Assembly: GCF_900108405.1 (NCBI RefSeq)
Contig: NZ_FNXG01000006.1
Coordinates: 1-64,000 of the forward strand
DNA: 64,000 bases
DNA from: Paracoccus alkenifer
Lineage (GTDB): Bacteria; Pseudomonadota; Alphaproteobacteria; Rhodobacterales; Rhodobacteraceae
Direction of reading: 5' to 3'
In this document: positions 8,601-16,777 of the stretch, piece after piece
Numbering within the stretch: the stretch's first letter is position 1
How the letters are laid out: each line of letters begins with the position of its first letter
Notes under the pieces: model-generated
Seen by the model: the letters and a program-made list of their open reading frames with translations, nothing else
What the model was told of the DNA's origin: nothing
Database searches by the model: none
Translations under genes and position numbers: made by a program

Positions 8601-8657
8601 CGGGCAATAGGAAAGAGGATGTCGGAGGGCTGCCGGATACTATCGGCGGCAAATAGG
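8601..8657. promoter_or_regulatory. Two copies of the ICE repeat motif upstream of traG
   Basis: CGGGCAATAGG (8601-8611) and CGGCAAATAGG (8647-8657) are direct repeats 46 bases apart, between traG and lysR. The second is identical to the copy upstream of trbB at 4761. The placement suggests operator or activator sites for the traG promoter. No regulator can be assigned from sequence alone. Confidence 0.45.
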
Positions 8658-8674
8658 ACGGGTTGCCTTGGCCG

Positions 8675-9673
8675 CTATCCGGCGGGCTGGTCGCCGCTAC
8701 GCAACTGGCCGGGCGAATCGCCGCAGCGGCTCATATTGTTTGCGAGGTTGAGCAGGTTTTTCAGGATGGCGCTGCGATTGAACGGCGACCAGACGGCAGT
8801 AAAGGCAACCGGCTCTGGCTCATCCGCTAAGGGCAGGAAAACGATGCCGGTCGTCGGCAGCAGCGCCGTGGCCGCCCCGACGATGGTGATGCCGAAGCCC
8901 TGTTCGACCATGGAGAGTAGCGTGCCGCGTCCTACGTCGAAGCGAAGGATGGACGGCGCAGGCCAGCGTCCGGCAATGCGCAACACGATATGGTCGTGAA
9001 CCTGCGGGCCGGTGCCACCATAGCGGACAAGGAAAGTCTCGCCGACCAGATCGGCCCAAGTGATTGCCGACTGTCCGGCGAGGCGATGCCCATCCGGCAA
9101 CACGGCAACCAGCGGTTCGGTCCAGATCGGGCGGGTATGGCAGTCGGGCAGCTCGGGCGTGCCGGCGACGAACGCCACGTCCAGCCGGTCGGCGCGAAGC
9201 TGCATGATCGCATCGCGGGCTGTGCCCTCGGCGATCTCGACCTCGATGCTGGGATGGTTTTCCCGATACTGCCGGATCAGATCGGCGAGGAAGCTGCTGG
9301 GGGTTAAGGCATGAACGCCGATACGTAGGCGACCACATTCGCCTGCCGCTGCCATGCCTGCGGTTTTCACCGCATGGTCGAGCTGATCGACGCCGGCAGC
9401 GACGCGCTCGACGAAGTGGCGACCGGCCTCGGTCAACCTGACACCGCGTGCGTGACGCTCGAACAGGAGGATGCCGAGGTCTTCTTCCAGCGCCTTCACG
9501 CGGGCGCTGACGCTGGACTGCGCTATGCCGAGTGCGTTCGCCGCGTGACGGAAGTTGAGATATTCGGCGACGGCGAGCGTTTGGATCAGCGACGCGAGGG
9601 GAATGCGTGCGCCGAGCAAGGTCGGCGCACTCAATCGACGTTCATTTGCTCTCGTTGCGGTCCATCGTCTCAT
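8675..9673 (-). CDS. LysR-family transcriptional regulator
   Basis: This 332-residue protein has an N-terminal winged HTH (AVAEYLNFRHAANALGIAQSSVSARVKALEEDLGILLFERHARGVRLTEAG, about residues 33-82). A LysR substrate-binding domain follows (GRLRIGVHALTPSSFLADLIRQYRENHPSIEVEI...). The first 25 residues before the HTH are longer than usual, so the true start may be a later codon. It lies just upstream of traG on the same strand. LysR genes in this position are common on alphaproteobacterial conjugative elements. Its effector is unknown. Confidence 0.88.
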   Translation of the reverse strand: MRRWTATRANERRLSAPTLLGARIPLASLIQTLAVAEYLNFRHAANALGIAQSSVSARVKALEEDLGILLFERHARGVRLTEAGRHFVERVAAGVDQLDHAVKTAGMAAAGECGRLRIGVHALTPSSFLADLIRQYRENHPSIEVEIAEGTARDAIMQLRADRLDVAFVAGTPELPDCHTRPIWTEPLVAVLPDGHRLAGQSAITWADLVGETFLVRYGGTGPQVHDHIVLRIAGRWPAPSILRFDVGRGTLLSMVEQGFGITIVGAATALLPTTGIVFLPLADEPEPVAFTAVWSPFNRSAILKNLLNLANNMSRCGDSPGQLRSGDQPAG

Positions 9674-9747
9674 CGGCTGCGATACCTGTCTTCCTGACGC
9701 GCGTTTGCTGGAGGACCAATTGTATCCGCTTCCACTGGAGAATGAGG

Positions 9748-9765
9748 CTAACCTAGTCAGGTTAG
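9748..9765. promoter_or_regulatory. 18-bp dyad between lysR and luxR-type genes
   Basis: CTAACCTAGTCAGGTTAG has 7-bp arms (CTAACCT and AGGTTAG) around four bases. It sits 75 bases upstream of the lysR start and downstream of the LuxR-type gene. Its size suits a lux/tra box or another dimer operator. Which regulator binds it cannot be told from sequence. Confidence 0.4.
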
Positions 9766-9841
9766 TGTATTCGGCTCATTCTGTGGCCTATGTCGGAATG
9801 AAAAATCGCCGACCGAAATCGAGGAACCTTCGACAAGATGG

Positions 9842-10612
9842 TTAAAGAACGTCACCGTACCCTATCAGCCCAAGATGTAATGCCTTGGCTACAAGCTGCG
9901 TTCTACGACGAACTCCAAGTTTCATCCGAACGATTTCAACATGCCGATGGACAGTTTGCTCGCTTATTCCGAGTATCTGTCCCGCTTCCCAATCGCTCTT
10001 GCCTCTGGCGACAAGAACCAGACATTCTAACTGTCTTGGAGACATTTGAAGGTTGGAGGTTGTGCCGTGAGGGGAATGCGTGTCTCCGGTTCGGTTTGCA
10101 GCATCAAATGCAATCGGAGCAATAAATCCGAGGGTTGCTTTGTGGCAGGACGCGATTTCAATGGGGTGATCTGAAATCAGAGTTACGATGCCTTGCCTCC
10201 TGCCGGGCACGCGGACAGCGACACTTACTCCGGCTCGTATACCTGCGCAGAATGCACTCGATAGGACGTCCTCCTGCGCGCGCGACAGAGGGATTATGGT
10301 CGGGATTTCCGTCCAAGGAACCGCCGACGCCGAGCACTCTAGCGCACGAATGATTGGATCGTGCCGCGCAAATCCCGATCTATCGTAATCCTCCCAAAGT
10401 TCGGAGGGATAGTTCGTAAGCCAAATCCATTCGAGCGAACGTTTCACTGACGGCCAATTAACATTCGCATCATGAACGGCATACCAGCGAAACCCAGCCC
10501 ACCGCGTGAAAACGTCCAGCGTGGAACATAACGTTTCTTGTGATCTGCATTCAGATATTGCGCGCGCCATGTGATCGAGAGTTTCGGGGATGATAACATC
10601 GGCGGTATCCAT
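9842..10612 (-). CDS. LuxR-family autoinducer-binding regulator (orphan)
   Basis: This 256-residue protein has both domains of acyl-homoserine-lactone receptors. The N-terminal domain carries the family signature (FRWYAVHDAN, NYPSELWEDYDRSGFARHDPIIR, VPWTEIP), including the conserved Trp, Tyr and Asp residues. The C-terminal LuxR HTH is MSPRQLECLVLVARGKSDWEAGQILGISEQTVHRHVEIVRMKLGV. No luxI-type synthase is seen in the window, so it is an orphan here. It lies 30 bases downstream of the relaxase gene. By analogy with TraR of Ti plasmids it could tie conjugation to cell density. Confidence 0.85.
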   Translation of the reverse strand: MDTADVIIPETLDHMARAISECRSQETLCSTLDVFTRWAGFRWYAVHDANVNWPSVKRSLEWIWLTNYPSELWEDYDRSGFARHDPIIRALECSASAVPWTEIPTIIPLSRAQEDVLSSAFCAGIRAGVSVAVRVPGRRQGIVTLISDHPIEIASCHKATLGFIAPIAFDAANRTGDTHSPHGTTSNLQMSPRQLECLVLVARGKSDWEAGQILGISEQTVHRHVEIVRMKLGVRRRTQLVAKALHLGLIGYGDVL

Positions 10613-10641
10613 TTGTGTGCCTCCTTACTCTACCCCTCATT

Positions 10642-12714
10642 CTACAACCCTATCCCACGAGATCGACCAAGCTGCCACGACACCGATCCGCCCTGCACGA
10701 TGCCCATAACCTCACGGCCGAGTTGGCGATCGATGACCGGCCGCCAAGGGACTAGGGTGAACTCATGGGATTTCTCGACCACGGCGAATTTGCCGCTCGT
10801 TAGCTGGACAGTCCCGGTGAACCTGCCGCTGACACTCTCGCCATCCTTGGCGGCGCGGAACGGTAACGCCTTGCCCTCGGCCATCTCCGCACCGGCGCGC
10901 GCAACTTCCCGCTCGCGCAGGGTGGCGAGAAGATTGCGCCGATAGAAGATGCGGCCGTCCCTGCTGCGCGTGGCGTCGCGCTGTTCGATATGATGTTCGC
11001 GGCGCTGATTCATGGCTTCGCGGACCTGTTGCCCGAAGCCGGTCGGCGCAAGGTCGGCCGTTTCGCCATGGACCAATCGCCGGTCCAGCCAGGTTGCGCC
11101 ATCCGAACCGATCTGCCTTTGCAGATCAACCGGGGAAAGCACGCGAACGCTGGCCTGCCGGTCGCGGCCGACATCGTAATCAGCCGCGCGGCTGACCAGA
11201 TCATCAGGGATGCGCCATTGGTCGGCGTCGATCCGCTCCACGATCTCGGCCCGGCGCAGCGCCTCCAGCCGGCGCACATGGGCATCGACATAGCCCTCAT
11301 AGTCGCCACCGGGAACGCGCCCCTCGAACTTGGCCTGCTCCAGATGACGGCTCGGCCGATAGATGCCGTCCTCGGCGATGGCGGTGATGCTGCGGTCGGA
11401 CGGCCGAGCCGTCACCTCTGCCGGGCCGATCTGGACGACGCTGCCAATGCGGGCGTCCTCCAGCCGCTCGGGCGCGATACCGGCGATGTGGTGCGTCCGC
11501 CCGTCGATCCCGTCCACCACTACGGTCAGGTTCTCCCCCAACTCGTCCGACAGATGCTTGTCCACGACACGGCCGACGATGGGCGTCTCGGGCGCACCGT
11601 CATGGATTTGGAAGCTCATGGGATCGCGTTCGCCGCCATACGGGCCGAGCGCCTTCTGCATGGTGCGAATAACGTCGCCACGCTCGCCTAGCTCGCGCAG
11701 GGCCGGTTCCATGTCCTTGCTCAACTCCCAAACGCCGGGCGCGTGCTCGACCGCCAGCCCCATCTTCTCCAGCTGGGCGAGGCGGCGCAGGCGTAGCGTC
11801 CGCTCGAACTGCCGCCTCGGCTCTGCCGGTTCATGGCGCAAGTCGAGGAAACGGGCATCGGCTTCCTCGGCCATGGCGCGGTCGATCCGGGTCAAGCGGT
11901 CTTGGTCGATTTCGGCGGACAGCTTGCGGGTCTGCTCGATCTCGGTGACGGGGCCGAGTTCCAGACTGGCAAGCTCGCTGGCCCGTTCGCGCAGGCCGGC
12001 GGAAAGATAGTCGCCGTTGATGACTAGATCCCCGCCCATATCGTCGCGGCCGTTGACGATGATATGCACATGGGGATGGCCGGTGTTGTAGTGGTTCACC
12101 GCAACCCAATCGAGTTTCGTGCCGAGGTCGGCTTCCACCTGTTTCATGAAATCGCGGGTGTAGGCCGTGAGGTCCGTCAGCTCCGCGCCATCCTCGGGCG
12201 AAACGATGAATCTGAATTGGTGGCGGTCGTCCTTGCCGCGATCAAGGAAGGCGTCGCCATCGGCGCGGTCCTCGGTCGCCGAATAGAGCCGGCCCCGCTC
12301 GCCATCGCGTGACGTGCCGTCGCGTTGGACATAGCGCAGATGCGCGCGGGCACGGCCGCCCTTCCATGCGGCCCTGACGCTGCGCTGCTTGACGATGACG
12401 CGGCGGCTGCCGGGCTGGCGATGATGCCAATGGCCGGAGATATTGCGGGCGCGCACGAAGCTCGCGCCCCGGCCGCGCTTCACGCCCTTGCCGCTGGCGA
12501 CCTCGGCACGGGACCGGCCCGGCGATGACGGGCGGGCGGATGACGGCATGGAAGGATCGCGGGAGGCCGCTGCCTGATGCTGCCGGGTGATCTTCTTGAC
12601 CTGCGTGAAAAAGCTCTTGGTCTTGCCTGCCTTCGGCGTGTCGGATCGGATGCGGCCGGGCTTCGGACGGAAGCGGTTTTCGTCGTCGGCGCTCAAGGAC
12701 GCGACTCCAGCCAA
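10642..12714 (-). CDS. VirD2/TraI-type relaxase with DUF3363
   Basis: This roughly 690-residue mobilisation protein nicks oriT and carries the transferred strand. The relaxase domain has the three-His motif HPHVHIIVNGRDD near residue 215 and the upstream motif DWVAVNHYNTG. A long C-terminal region matches the DUF3363 part of this family (for example LARIGSVVQIGPAEVTARPSD-like and RPSRHLEQAKFEGRVPGGDYEGYVDAHVRRLEALRRAEIV). The N-terminus is basic. The start at 12714 is the first ATG; a TTG further in (near SADDENRFRP) is a rival. A candidate oriT lies directly upstream (about 12740-12960). Confidence 0.9.
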   Translation of the reverse strand: MAGVASLSADDENRFRPKPGRIRSDTPKAGKTKSFFTQVKKITRQHQAAASRDPSMPSSARPSSPGRSRAEVASGKGVKRGRGASFVRARNISGHWHHRQPGSRRVIVKQRSVRAAWKGGRARAHLRYVQRDGTSRDGERGRLYSATEDRADGDAFLDRGKDDRHQFRFIVSPEDGAELTDLTAYTRDFMKQVEADLGTKLDWVAVNHYNTGHPHVHIIVNGRDDMGGDLVINGDYLSAGLRERASELASLELGPVTEIEQTRKLSAEIDQDRLTRIDRAMAEEADARFLDLRHEPAEPRRQFERTLRLRRLAQLEKMGLAVEHAPGVWELSKDMEPALRELGERGDVIRTMQKALGPYGGERDPMSFQIHDGAPETPIVGRVVDKHLSDELGENLTVVVDGIDGRTHHIAGIAPERLEDARIGSVVQIGPAEVTARPSDRSITAIAEDGIYRPSRHLEQAKFEGRVPGGDYEGYVDAHVRRLEALRRAEIVERIDADQWRIPDDLVSRAADYDVGRDRQASVRVLSPVDLQRQIGSDGATWLDRRLVHGETADLAPTGFGQQVREAMNQRREHHIEQRDATRSRDGRIFYRRNLLATLREREVARAGAEMAEGKALPFRAAKDGESVSGRFTGTVQLTSGKFAVVEKSHEFTLVPWRPVIDRQLGREVMGIVQGGSVSWQLGRSRGIGL

Positions 12715-12739
12715 AACCCCCGGAAAACGGCCGATCTGC

Positions 12740-12960
12740 GCCTATGGTGCCGCTCGAAACCCTGCAAAGCCAAGGCTTTGCGCGAAATCGCGGCACGCGG
12801 CCCCTCAAAACCATGGTGCCGGAACCGGCCACCTAACCAGTGTGCAGACAACAACAATTTCCAGAAGCGGCCCGATATGGTGCCGTCTTCTTTAATCTTG
12901 CCCTCCGCCCTTTCTGTCTTTTCTGCCCCTCCTGCCGGGAATCCTGCCGGGCGCAAACCT
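12740..12960. other. Candidate origin of transfer (oriT)
   Basis: The 295-base gap upstream of the relaxase gene holds three direct copies of ATGGTGCCG (12744-12752, 12813-12821, 12877-12885). It also holds a perfect 8-bp-arm inverted repeat GCAAAGCCAAGGCTTTGC (12764-12781). ATCCTGCCGGGC starts at 12941 and matches the ATCCTG core of IncP and VirD2-type nick sites. A direct repeat CCTGCCGGG lies at 12931 and 12943. The composition and the position next to the relaxase fit an oriT; the exact nick is inferred. Confidence 0.5.
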
Positions 12961-13009
12961 GCCCGACCGGATGCCGAAACCAGCGCCGCCGAGCGCGGTA
13001 ACGCCGCCC

Positions 13010-13942
13010 TCATGGCGTTCCCCCGTCGCTGGCGCTCGCCACGAAAATGCTGCCGTCCTGCAGCTCCGCACGGGCGGGGTCGCGCGCCGGAACGGCAGCG
13101 CGGCCGTCGCCTGTTTGCACCTCGGACGGCGGCGCGGCGGCAGCTCGCGTGTCGTCCGGGCGCATGACGAATAGCGGTGCCTCGCGCCAGTCGGGCGGCG
13201 GTGCCGGTGGTTGCAACGGCGCATCCGATGGAGCCGCGCCGCCAAGGATCGGGGCGAGCGCGGCGACATAGGCGCGTGTCTCGGCGGGAAGCGGGCGGCC
13301 CGTCGCGCGGTGCTCGTCGTAGCGGCCGGGGCCGGCATTATAGGCCGCAAGCATCGCGCCGACATTGCCGTAGCGGTCGAACATCTCGCGCAGATAGGCC
13401 GTGCCTGCGAGGATGTTGTCGCGCGGGTCGTAGGAATCGCGGCCGAGGCCATGACGGACGCGCAGGCCCGCCCATGTGTCGGGCATCACCTGCATCAATC
13501 CCATCGCGCCGGCCGCCGAAACCGCGCGCACATCGCCCGCGCTTTCGGCGCGCAGCACGGCGCGAATCCAGTGCTCGGGGATGCCGAAACGCTGCGACGC
13601 CTCGGCGATGTGCGCCGCATAGGGATGGGCGGCGGCCGGGCGCTCGACCGGCACGGATTGCGCGACAGCGACGCCCGATCCGGCGCAGATGGAAAGTGCG
13701 CCGGCCAGTATCAGGACGGCACAATGCCATGCAGTCCTGTCTCCGCTTCGACACCAGCCTGCCAGCGTGCTCGCTGCGGTCAAGGGCAAGGCGCAAGCGC
13801 CGGCCGATGGCGGCCCCTGACCTTCGCTGCGCCCGCCGGCCGTCCGATGGCCGAGCGGGACGAAGGGATGAGACGGCTTTTCCGCGAACAAAGGGATGAC
13901 GATCTTGAACCGGATGGCGGGCCGGACGCGCGCGGCCGTCAT
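13010..13942 (-). CDS. Conjugation-associated lytic transglycosylase
   Basis: This protein of about 310 residues has a hydrophobic export segment (WHCAVLILAGALSICAGSGVAVAQS). A transglycosylase SLT domain follows: IAEASQRFGIPEHWIRAVLRAESAGD with the catalytic Glu in RAES, then GAMGLMQVMPDTWAGL and MLAAYNAGPGRYD. It cuts peptidoglycan to make room for the secretion apparatus. The C-terminal 90 residues are Pro/Ala rich. The start at 13942 is chosen because it overlaps the DUF736 stop as ATGA and has a GAGG sequence upstream. The longer in-frame extension runs antisense into DUF736. Confidence 0.87.
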   Translation of the reverse strand: MTAARVRPAIRFKIVIPLFAEKPSHPFVPLGHRTAGGRSEGQGPPSAGACALPLTAASTLAGWCRSGDRTAWHCAVLILAGALSICAGSGVAVAQSVPVERPAAAHPYAAHIAEASQRFGIPEHWIRAVLRAESAGDVRAVSAAGAMGLMQVMPDTWAGLRVRHGLGRDSYDPRDNILAGTAYLREMFDRYGNVGAMLAAYNAGPGRYDEHRATGRPLPAETRAYVAALAPILGGAAPSDAPLQPPAPPPDWREAPLFVMRPDDTRAAAAPPSEVQTGDGRAAVPARDPARAELQDGSIFVASASDGGTP

Positions 13943-14274
13943 TCCTCGTCCTCGACTTTCCGGGGGTGCTTCCAACGCAGCGTCCAGACCGATGGATCGT
14001 CGTTGGACTGGAACAGCTTGGCGCGGATCGGGAACGGGAAGATCGGTCCCTCCAGCCGCAACGACACGAAGTCGCCGGCATTTTCGCTGGCGTCCTTCCA
14101 TGCGGGGCCGGCGTCCGGGCCGTCCTCGCTATCGAGGCGCACGCGATAGTCGGGCGCGTTTTTCACGTCGCTCGGCTTGGCCGGGACGATGAACAGCTTT
14201 TCGTGGAGGCCGAACGAATGAAGCTCTCCCGCATAGCCGGTTTCGGTGCGGGTGAAGGTGCCTATTTCTGCCAT
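13939..14274 (-). CDS. DUF736 family protein
   Basis: This is a 111-residue protein starting MAEIGTFTRTETGYAGELHSFG at 14274, with a GGAG Shine-Dalgarno site upstream. The pattern of short strands (KLFIVPAKPSD, DYRVRL, SLRLEGPIFPFPIRAKLFQ) is typical of DUF736 proteins. Those accompany relaxase and TraF genes on alphaproteobacterial conjugative elements. The molecular role is unknown; a single-stranded DNA-related role has been guessed from the fold. It lies between the S26 peptidase gene and the lytic transglycosylase gene and overlaps the latter by four bases. Confidence 0.85.
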   Translation of the reverse strand: MAEIGTFTRTETGYAGELHSFGLHEKLFIVPAKPSDVKNAPDYRVRLDSEDGPDAGPAWKDASENAGDFVSLRLEGPIFPFPIRAKLFQSNDDPSVWTLRWKHPRKVEDEE

Positions 14275-14311
14275 GGGAAATCTCCTGCGGTTGGTTTTCG
14301 GGGGGGTGGTT

Positions 14312-14857
14312 TCAGTGCGTCGGCGCGCGCCACTCGTAGCGGCCGACGCCTTCCTCATCGGTCCAGAGCGGGACCGCTCGGCCGATGACGGAGCTTGCCG
14401 GGATGGGTCCGAAATACCGACCGTCGAGGCTGTCGCGGACTTCCCAATTCATGAGGAAAAGCTGGTCGTCGCCGATCACGCGGCAGCCCTGCCAGATGGG
14501 CAGATCGCGGCCGAGGCTGTCACGCTCCAGCGCCTCGCCCATTTCGATCCCGTTCACCGTGATCGTGCGGCCGGTGCGGCAAACCCACTGTCCCGGCAGG
14601 CCCAAGACGCGCTTCAGGAGCGGAACGCCTCGCGCGATATAGCCGCGCTCGACCATGAAGGCGGCGAGCGATTCGAGCGGTATGACGGCGACCAGCTCGG
14701 GCACCTCGATCCGCTCGGCCGGCTCGACAGTGTAGAACCCGACCGGCGCGCTGGCGGTGGCGTTCCAGATGAGTTTCGTCGGCGTCTCGACGGCGCTTGC
14801 GGCGGCGATGCCGATCACCGCCAGCGCCGTCACCGTAAGGGTGCGGCGGCGCGTCAT
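14312..14857 (-). CDS. traF: TraF-type S26 signal peptidase
   Basis: This 181-residue membrane-anchored S26 peptidase is of the conjugative TraF type. An N-terminal membrane segment (LTVTALAVIGIAAASAVE) is followed by the catalytic Ser region (WNATASAPVGFYTVEP), the conserved GVPLLKRVLGLPGQWVCRTG with the catalytic Lys, and a C-terminal GRYFGPIPASSVIGRAVPLW box. TraF matures and cyclises the TrbC pilin in IncP systems, and trbC is present at 3326. The start at 14857 overlaps the DUF2840 stop as ATGA. Confidence 0.9.
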   Translation of the reverse strand: MTRRRTLTVTALAVIGIAAASAVETPTKLIWNATASAPVGFYTVEPAERIEVPELVAVIPLESLAAFMVERGYIARGVPLLKRVLGLPGQWVCRTGRTITVNGIEMGEALERDSLGRDLPIWQGCRVIGDDQLFLMNWEVRDSLDGRYFGPIPASSVIGRAVPLWTDEEGVGRYEWRAPTH

Positions 14858-15372
14858 GGCTCGATCCTTCGGCGATGAAGCCAAGCGGCATGTCGCTCGG
14901 GCGTGTAGGCGTGCGGTTCCAGATTGGCGGTCAAACGGTTGTGGACGTGCCGCCAGTGATCCGGCGAGGCATCGGCCGGATCGAGGCCGAGCGATTCCAA
15001 GGCGTCGATGGCGGCAAGCGCACGCTGCACCTTGGGCCAGCTATCGAGGCGCAACAGGATTTCGCCGCCGGGGCGGACGAAGGGCAATGTCTGGAACGGT
15101 TCGCCGCGCCCGATTGCCCGCACAATGTCGATGCGGGAAACAACCGTGCCATGCTCGCCGTTCGCCCATCGGACGAAGGCGAAGATGCTGCCCGGCGCGA
15201 AGCCGACGACACTGCGGCGGCGGTCGATGATCTGCTCGTAGCTCTTGCGGCCGAAGCGTATCCAGTGCTCGATCTTGCGTTTCTCGAAGGTCAACTCGAC
15301 CAGTGTGGTGAAGGGCGCGGGACCGTCCGGCAGCGGACGGCCGTGTGCGCTGCGGTGGGCGCGACGGGTCAT
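14854..15372 (-). CDS. DUF2840 family protein
   Basis: This is a 172-residue protein with the DUF2840 pattern: FTTLVELTFEKRKIEHWIRFGR..., then SVVGFAPGSIFAFVRWANGEHGTVVSRIDIVRA and PGGEILLRLDSWPKVQRALAAIDAL. It is found almost only in plasmid or ICE backbones between traF and the replication genes. Function is unknown. The start at 15372 excludes a long in-frame extension into the antisense of repA. Related elements carry a parA gene between DUF2840 and repA. None is present here: the repA stop lies about 60 bases upstream. Confidence 0.82.
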   Translation of the reverse strand: MTRRAHRSAHGRPLPDGPAPFTTLVELTFEKRKIEHWIRFGRKSYEQIIDRRRSVVGFAPGSIFAFVRWANGEHGTVVSRIDIVRAIGRGEPFQTLPFVRPGGEILLRLDSWPKVQRALAAIDALESLGLDPADASPDHWRHVHNRLTANLEPHAYTPERHAAWLHRRRIEP

Positions 15373-15430
15373 TGTTCGTCTCCGGTGATGTGCTGGGGGC
15401 TGCGCGGGCGCAGCGCGTCGGGCGCGGCCG

Positions 15431-16507
15431 TCATGGCTCGCCCCTTCGGGCAGAACCGGCACCACGCTTCGCCTGCGCGCGCGTCAAAGAGAAAGAGTTA
15501 GATTCTCTGTTAGATAAGTTAGCGGTGGGATTCCGCTTTTCAGGCCAGAGCGTTAGCTGCGGTTCGTGCGCCTGATCTGCCGATAGTGATGCGCCTGATC
15601 TGCCGATACCCCGTGCGCCTGATCTGCCGATGGCATTAACAGGGTTATCAACAGTGCCTGTTGACAGTTTTTCGGGGCGGATGCGCAGCAGTTCGCGGCC
15701 GTCTTCCCGCTCGATCTGGAGCAGGTAGCCGGGGAGCGACTGGCGGGCCGCGATGCGGCGCAGGTCGAGCGCGAAGTCGGACGGCCGGGCGAGGCTGCCA
15801 GATTTCTGATGAAGGTGCGCGACCTCGAAAGTCCAGCCATGGCGCTGGTGCCCGGCGTGCTTTCGGGCGACGCGGTAAAGCCATCGCTCGATGCCGCCAG
15901 TCAGCCGGAAATAGGCCGGGTCGATGGTCAGGACCAGCGAGCGGTCGATGACGCTGTTGTAGAACCATTCGGGCAGGACGAACTCCATGCCCTCGACGCG
16001 GCCGGCGCGCGTCGTCATTTCCTCCCATTCGTTGATCCAAGAAAACTGGCGGCGACGCCAATGCGGGCCGTTGCGAATGGTTGTGGCGATGACGGTCGAT
16101 TGCAGCCTCGCCAGCGCGGCTTTCAGAAGCCGGTATTGGTGATTGCCGGTCGGCCGCCCGATGGCGCGCAACAGGTGGTAGGGCGTGAACCGGACGAAGC
16201 GCGAAGTCGTGAGGCCGTCATTCTCGGCCGCGACAATCTGCGAGGCCGCCCATATCAGCACATCGGCGTCCCATATGGTCGCCATGCCGTGCTCGGGCAT
16301 CCCGAACACCTGCACCTCTATGTCGGCGGCCTTGTAGAGAATCGGCTTGGTGCGTGGGGTCTTCGCCAGCGAGAAAAACGGCCGTTCCATCAAATCGCGC
16401 TGGTCGCGCGGCGGCGCGTCGCCCGTTGCAACCACGAAGGGGTTTAGGCGGCTGCGCTCGCTGTCCTCGGTCGTGAGCGCGGGGTCGTGATCATCCTCGC
16501 GCAGCAT
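15431..16507 (-). CDS. repA: Replication initiator RepA (RPA family)
   Basis: This 358-residue replication initiator of the RPA type is common on alphaproteobacterial plasmids and ICEs. Visible family features are MERPFFSLAKTPRTKPILYKAADIEVQVFGMPEHGMATIWDADVLIWAASQI and FTPYHLLRAIGRPTGNHQYRLLKAALARLQSTVIATTIR, followed by a winged-helix region ending LPGYLLQIEREDGRELLRIRPE. The last 70 codons overlap three 18-bp iterons and a DnaA-box-like site, so the gene tail doubles as an origin. An alpA-like gene directly upstream overlaps or abuts its start. Confidence 0.88.
   Translation of the reverse strand: MLREDDHDPALTTEDSERSRLNPFVVATGDAPPRDQRDLMERPFFSLAKTPRTKPILYKAADIEVQVFGMPEHGMATIWDADVLIWAASQIVAAENDGLTTSRFVRFTPYHLLRAIGRPTGNHQYRLLKAALARLQSTVIATTIRNGPHWRRRQFSWINEWEEMTTRAGRVEGMEFVLPEWFYNSVIDRSLVLTIDPAYFRLTGGIERWLYRVARKHAGHQRHGWTFEVAHLHQKSGSLARPSDFALDLRRIAARQSLPGYLLQIEREDGRELLRIRPEKLSTGTVDNPVNAIGRSGARGIGRSGASLSADQAHEPQLTLWPEKRNPTANLSNRESNSFSLTRAQAKRGAGSARRGEP
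15500..15664. other. Candidate replication origin: iterons within repA
   Basis: Three direct copies of TGCGCCTGATCTGCCGAT lie at 15567-15584, 15590-15607 and 15614-15631, with a 23-24-base period (about two helical turns). TTATCAACA (15645-15653) differs by one base from a DnaA box. A perfect dyad TCAACAGTGCCTGTTGA sits at 15648-15664. An AT-rich stretch with repeated GTTAG units lies at 15500-15535. Together these look like an iteron-type origin; the iterons are translated in the C-terminus of RepA. Confidence 0.6.
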
Positions 16508-16777
16508 CTAGCAGTCGCTCCGTTCTTCGGGCGTAAGCGGACGCGCGGGAAAGACGGTGCCGGCGGTCTTGTCGCGGGTGGATTTGCGTTCGCCGACCGC
16601 GCTCCAGTTTTCCAGATCACGGACGGTGTAGAGGACGCGACCGCCGACCTTGCGATAGGTCGGGCCGGTGCCGTAGGTGCGATGTTTCTCAAGGGTTCGG
16701 ATGGATATGCCGAGGAAGCGCGCGGCTTCCTTGGTGCGCAACAGGCGCGGCGGCAGGCCCGCAAGCGGGTTGGGCAT
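16508..16777 (-). CDS. AlpA/MerR-like helix-turn-helix protein
   Basis: This 89-residue protein has a winged HTH of the AlpA/excisionase type: LLRTKEAARFLGISIRTLEKHRTYGTGPTYRKVGGRVLYTVRDLENW. It sits immediately upstream of repA, the usual place for this gene on such elements, and probably regulates replication or transfer genes. Two copies of the repeated CGGCNAATAGG-type motif occur upstream (16911 and 16952). Excisionase activity is also possible, but no integrase lies nearby. Confidence 0.85.
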   Translation of the reverse strand: MPNPLAGLPPRLLRTKEAARFLGISIRTLEKHRTYGTGPTYRKVGGRVLYTVRDLENWSAVGERKSTRDKTAGTVFPARPLTPEERSDC

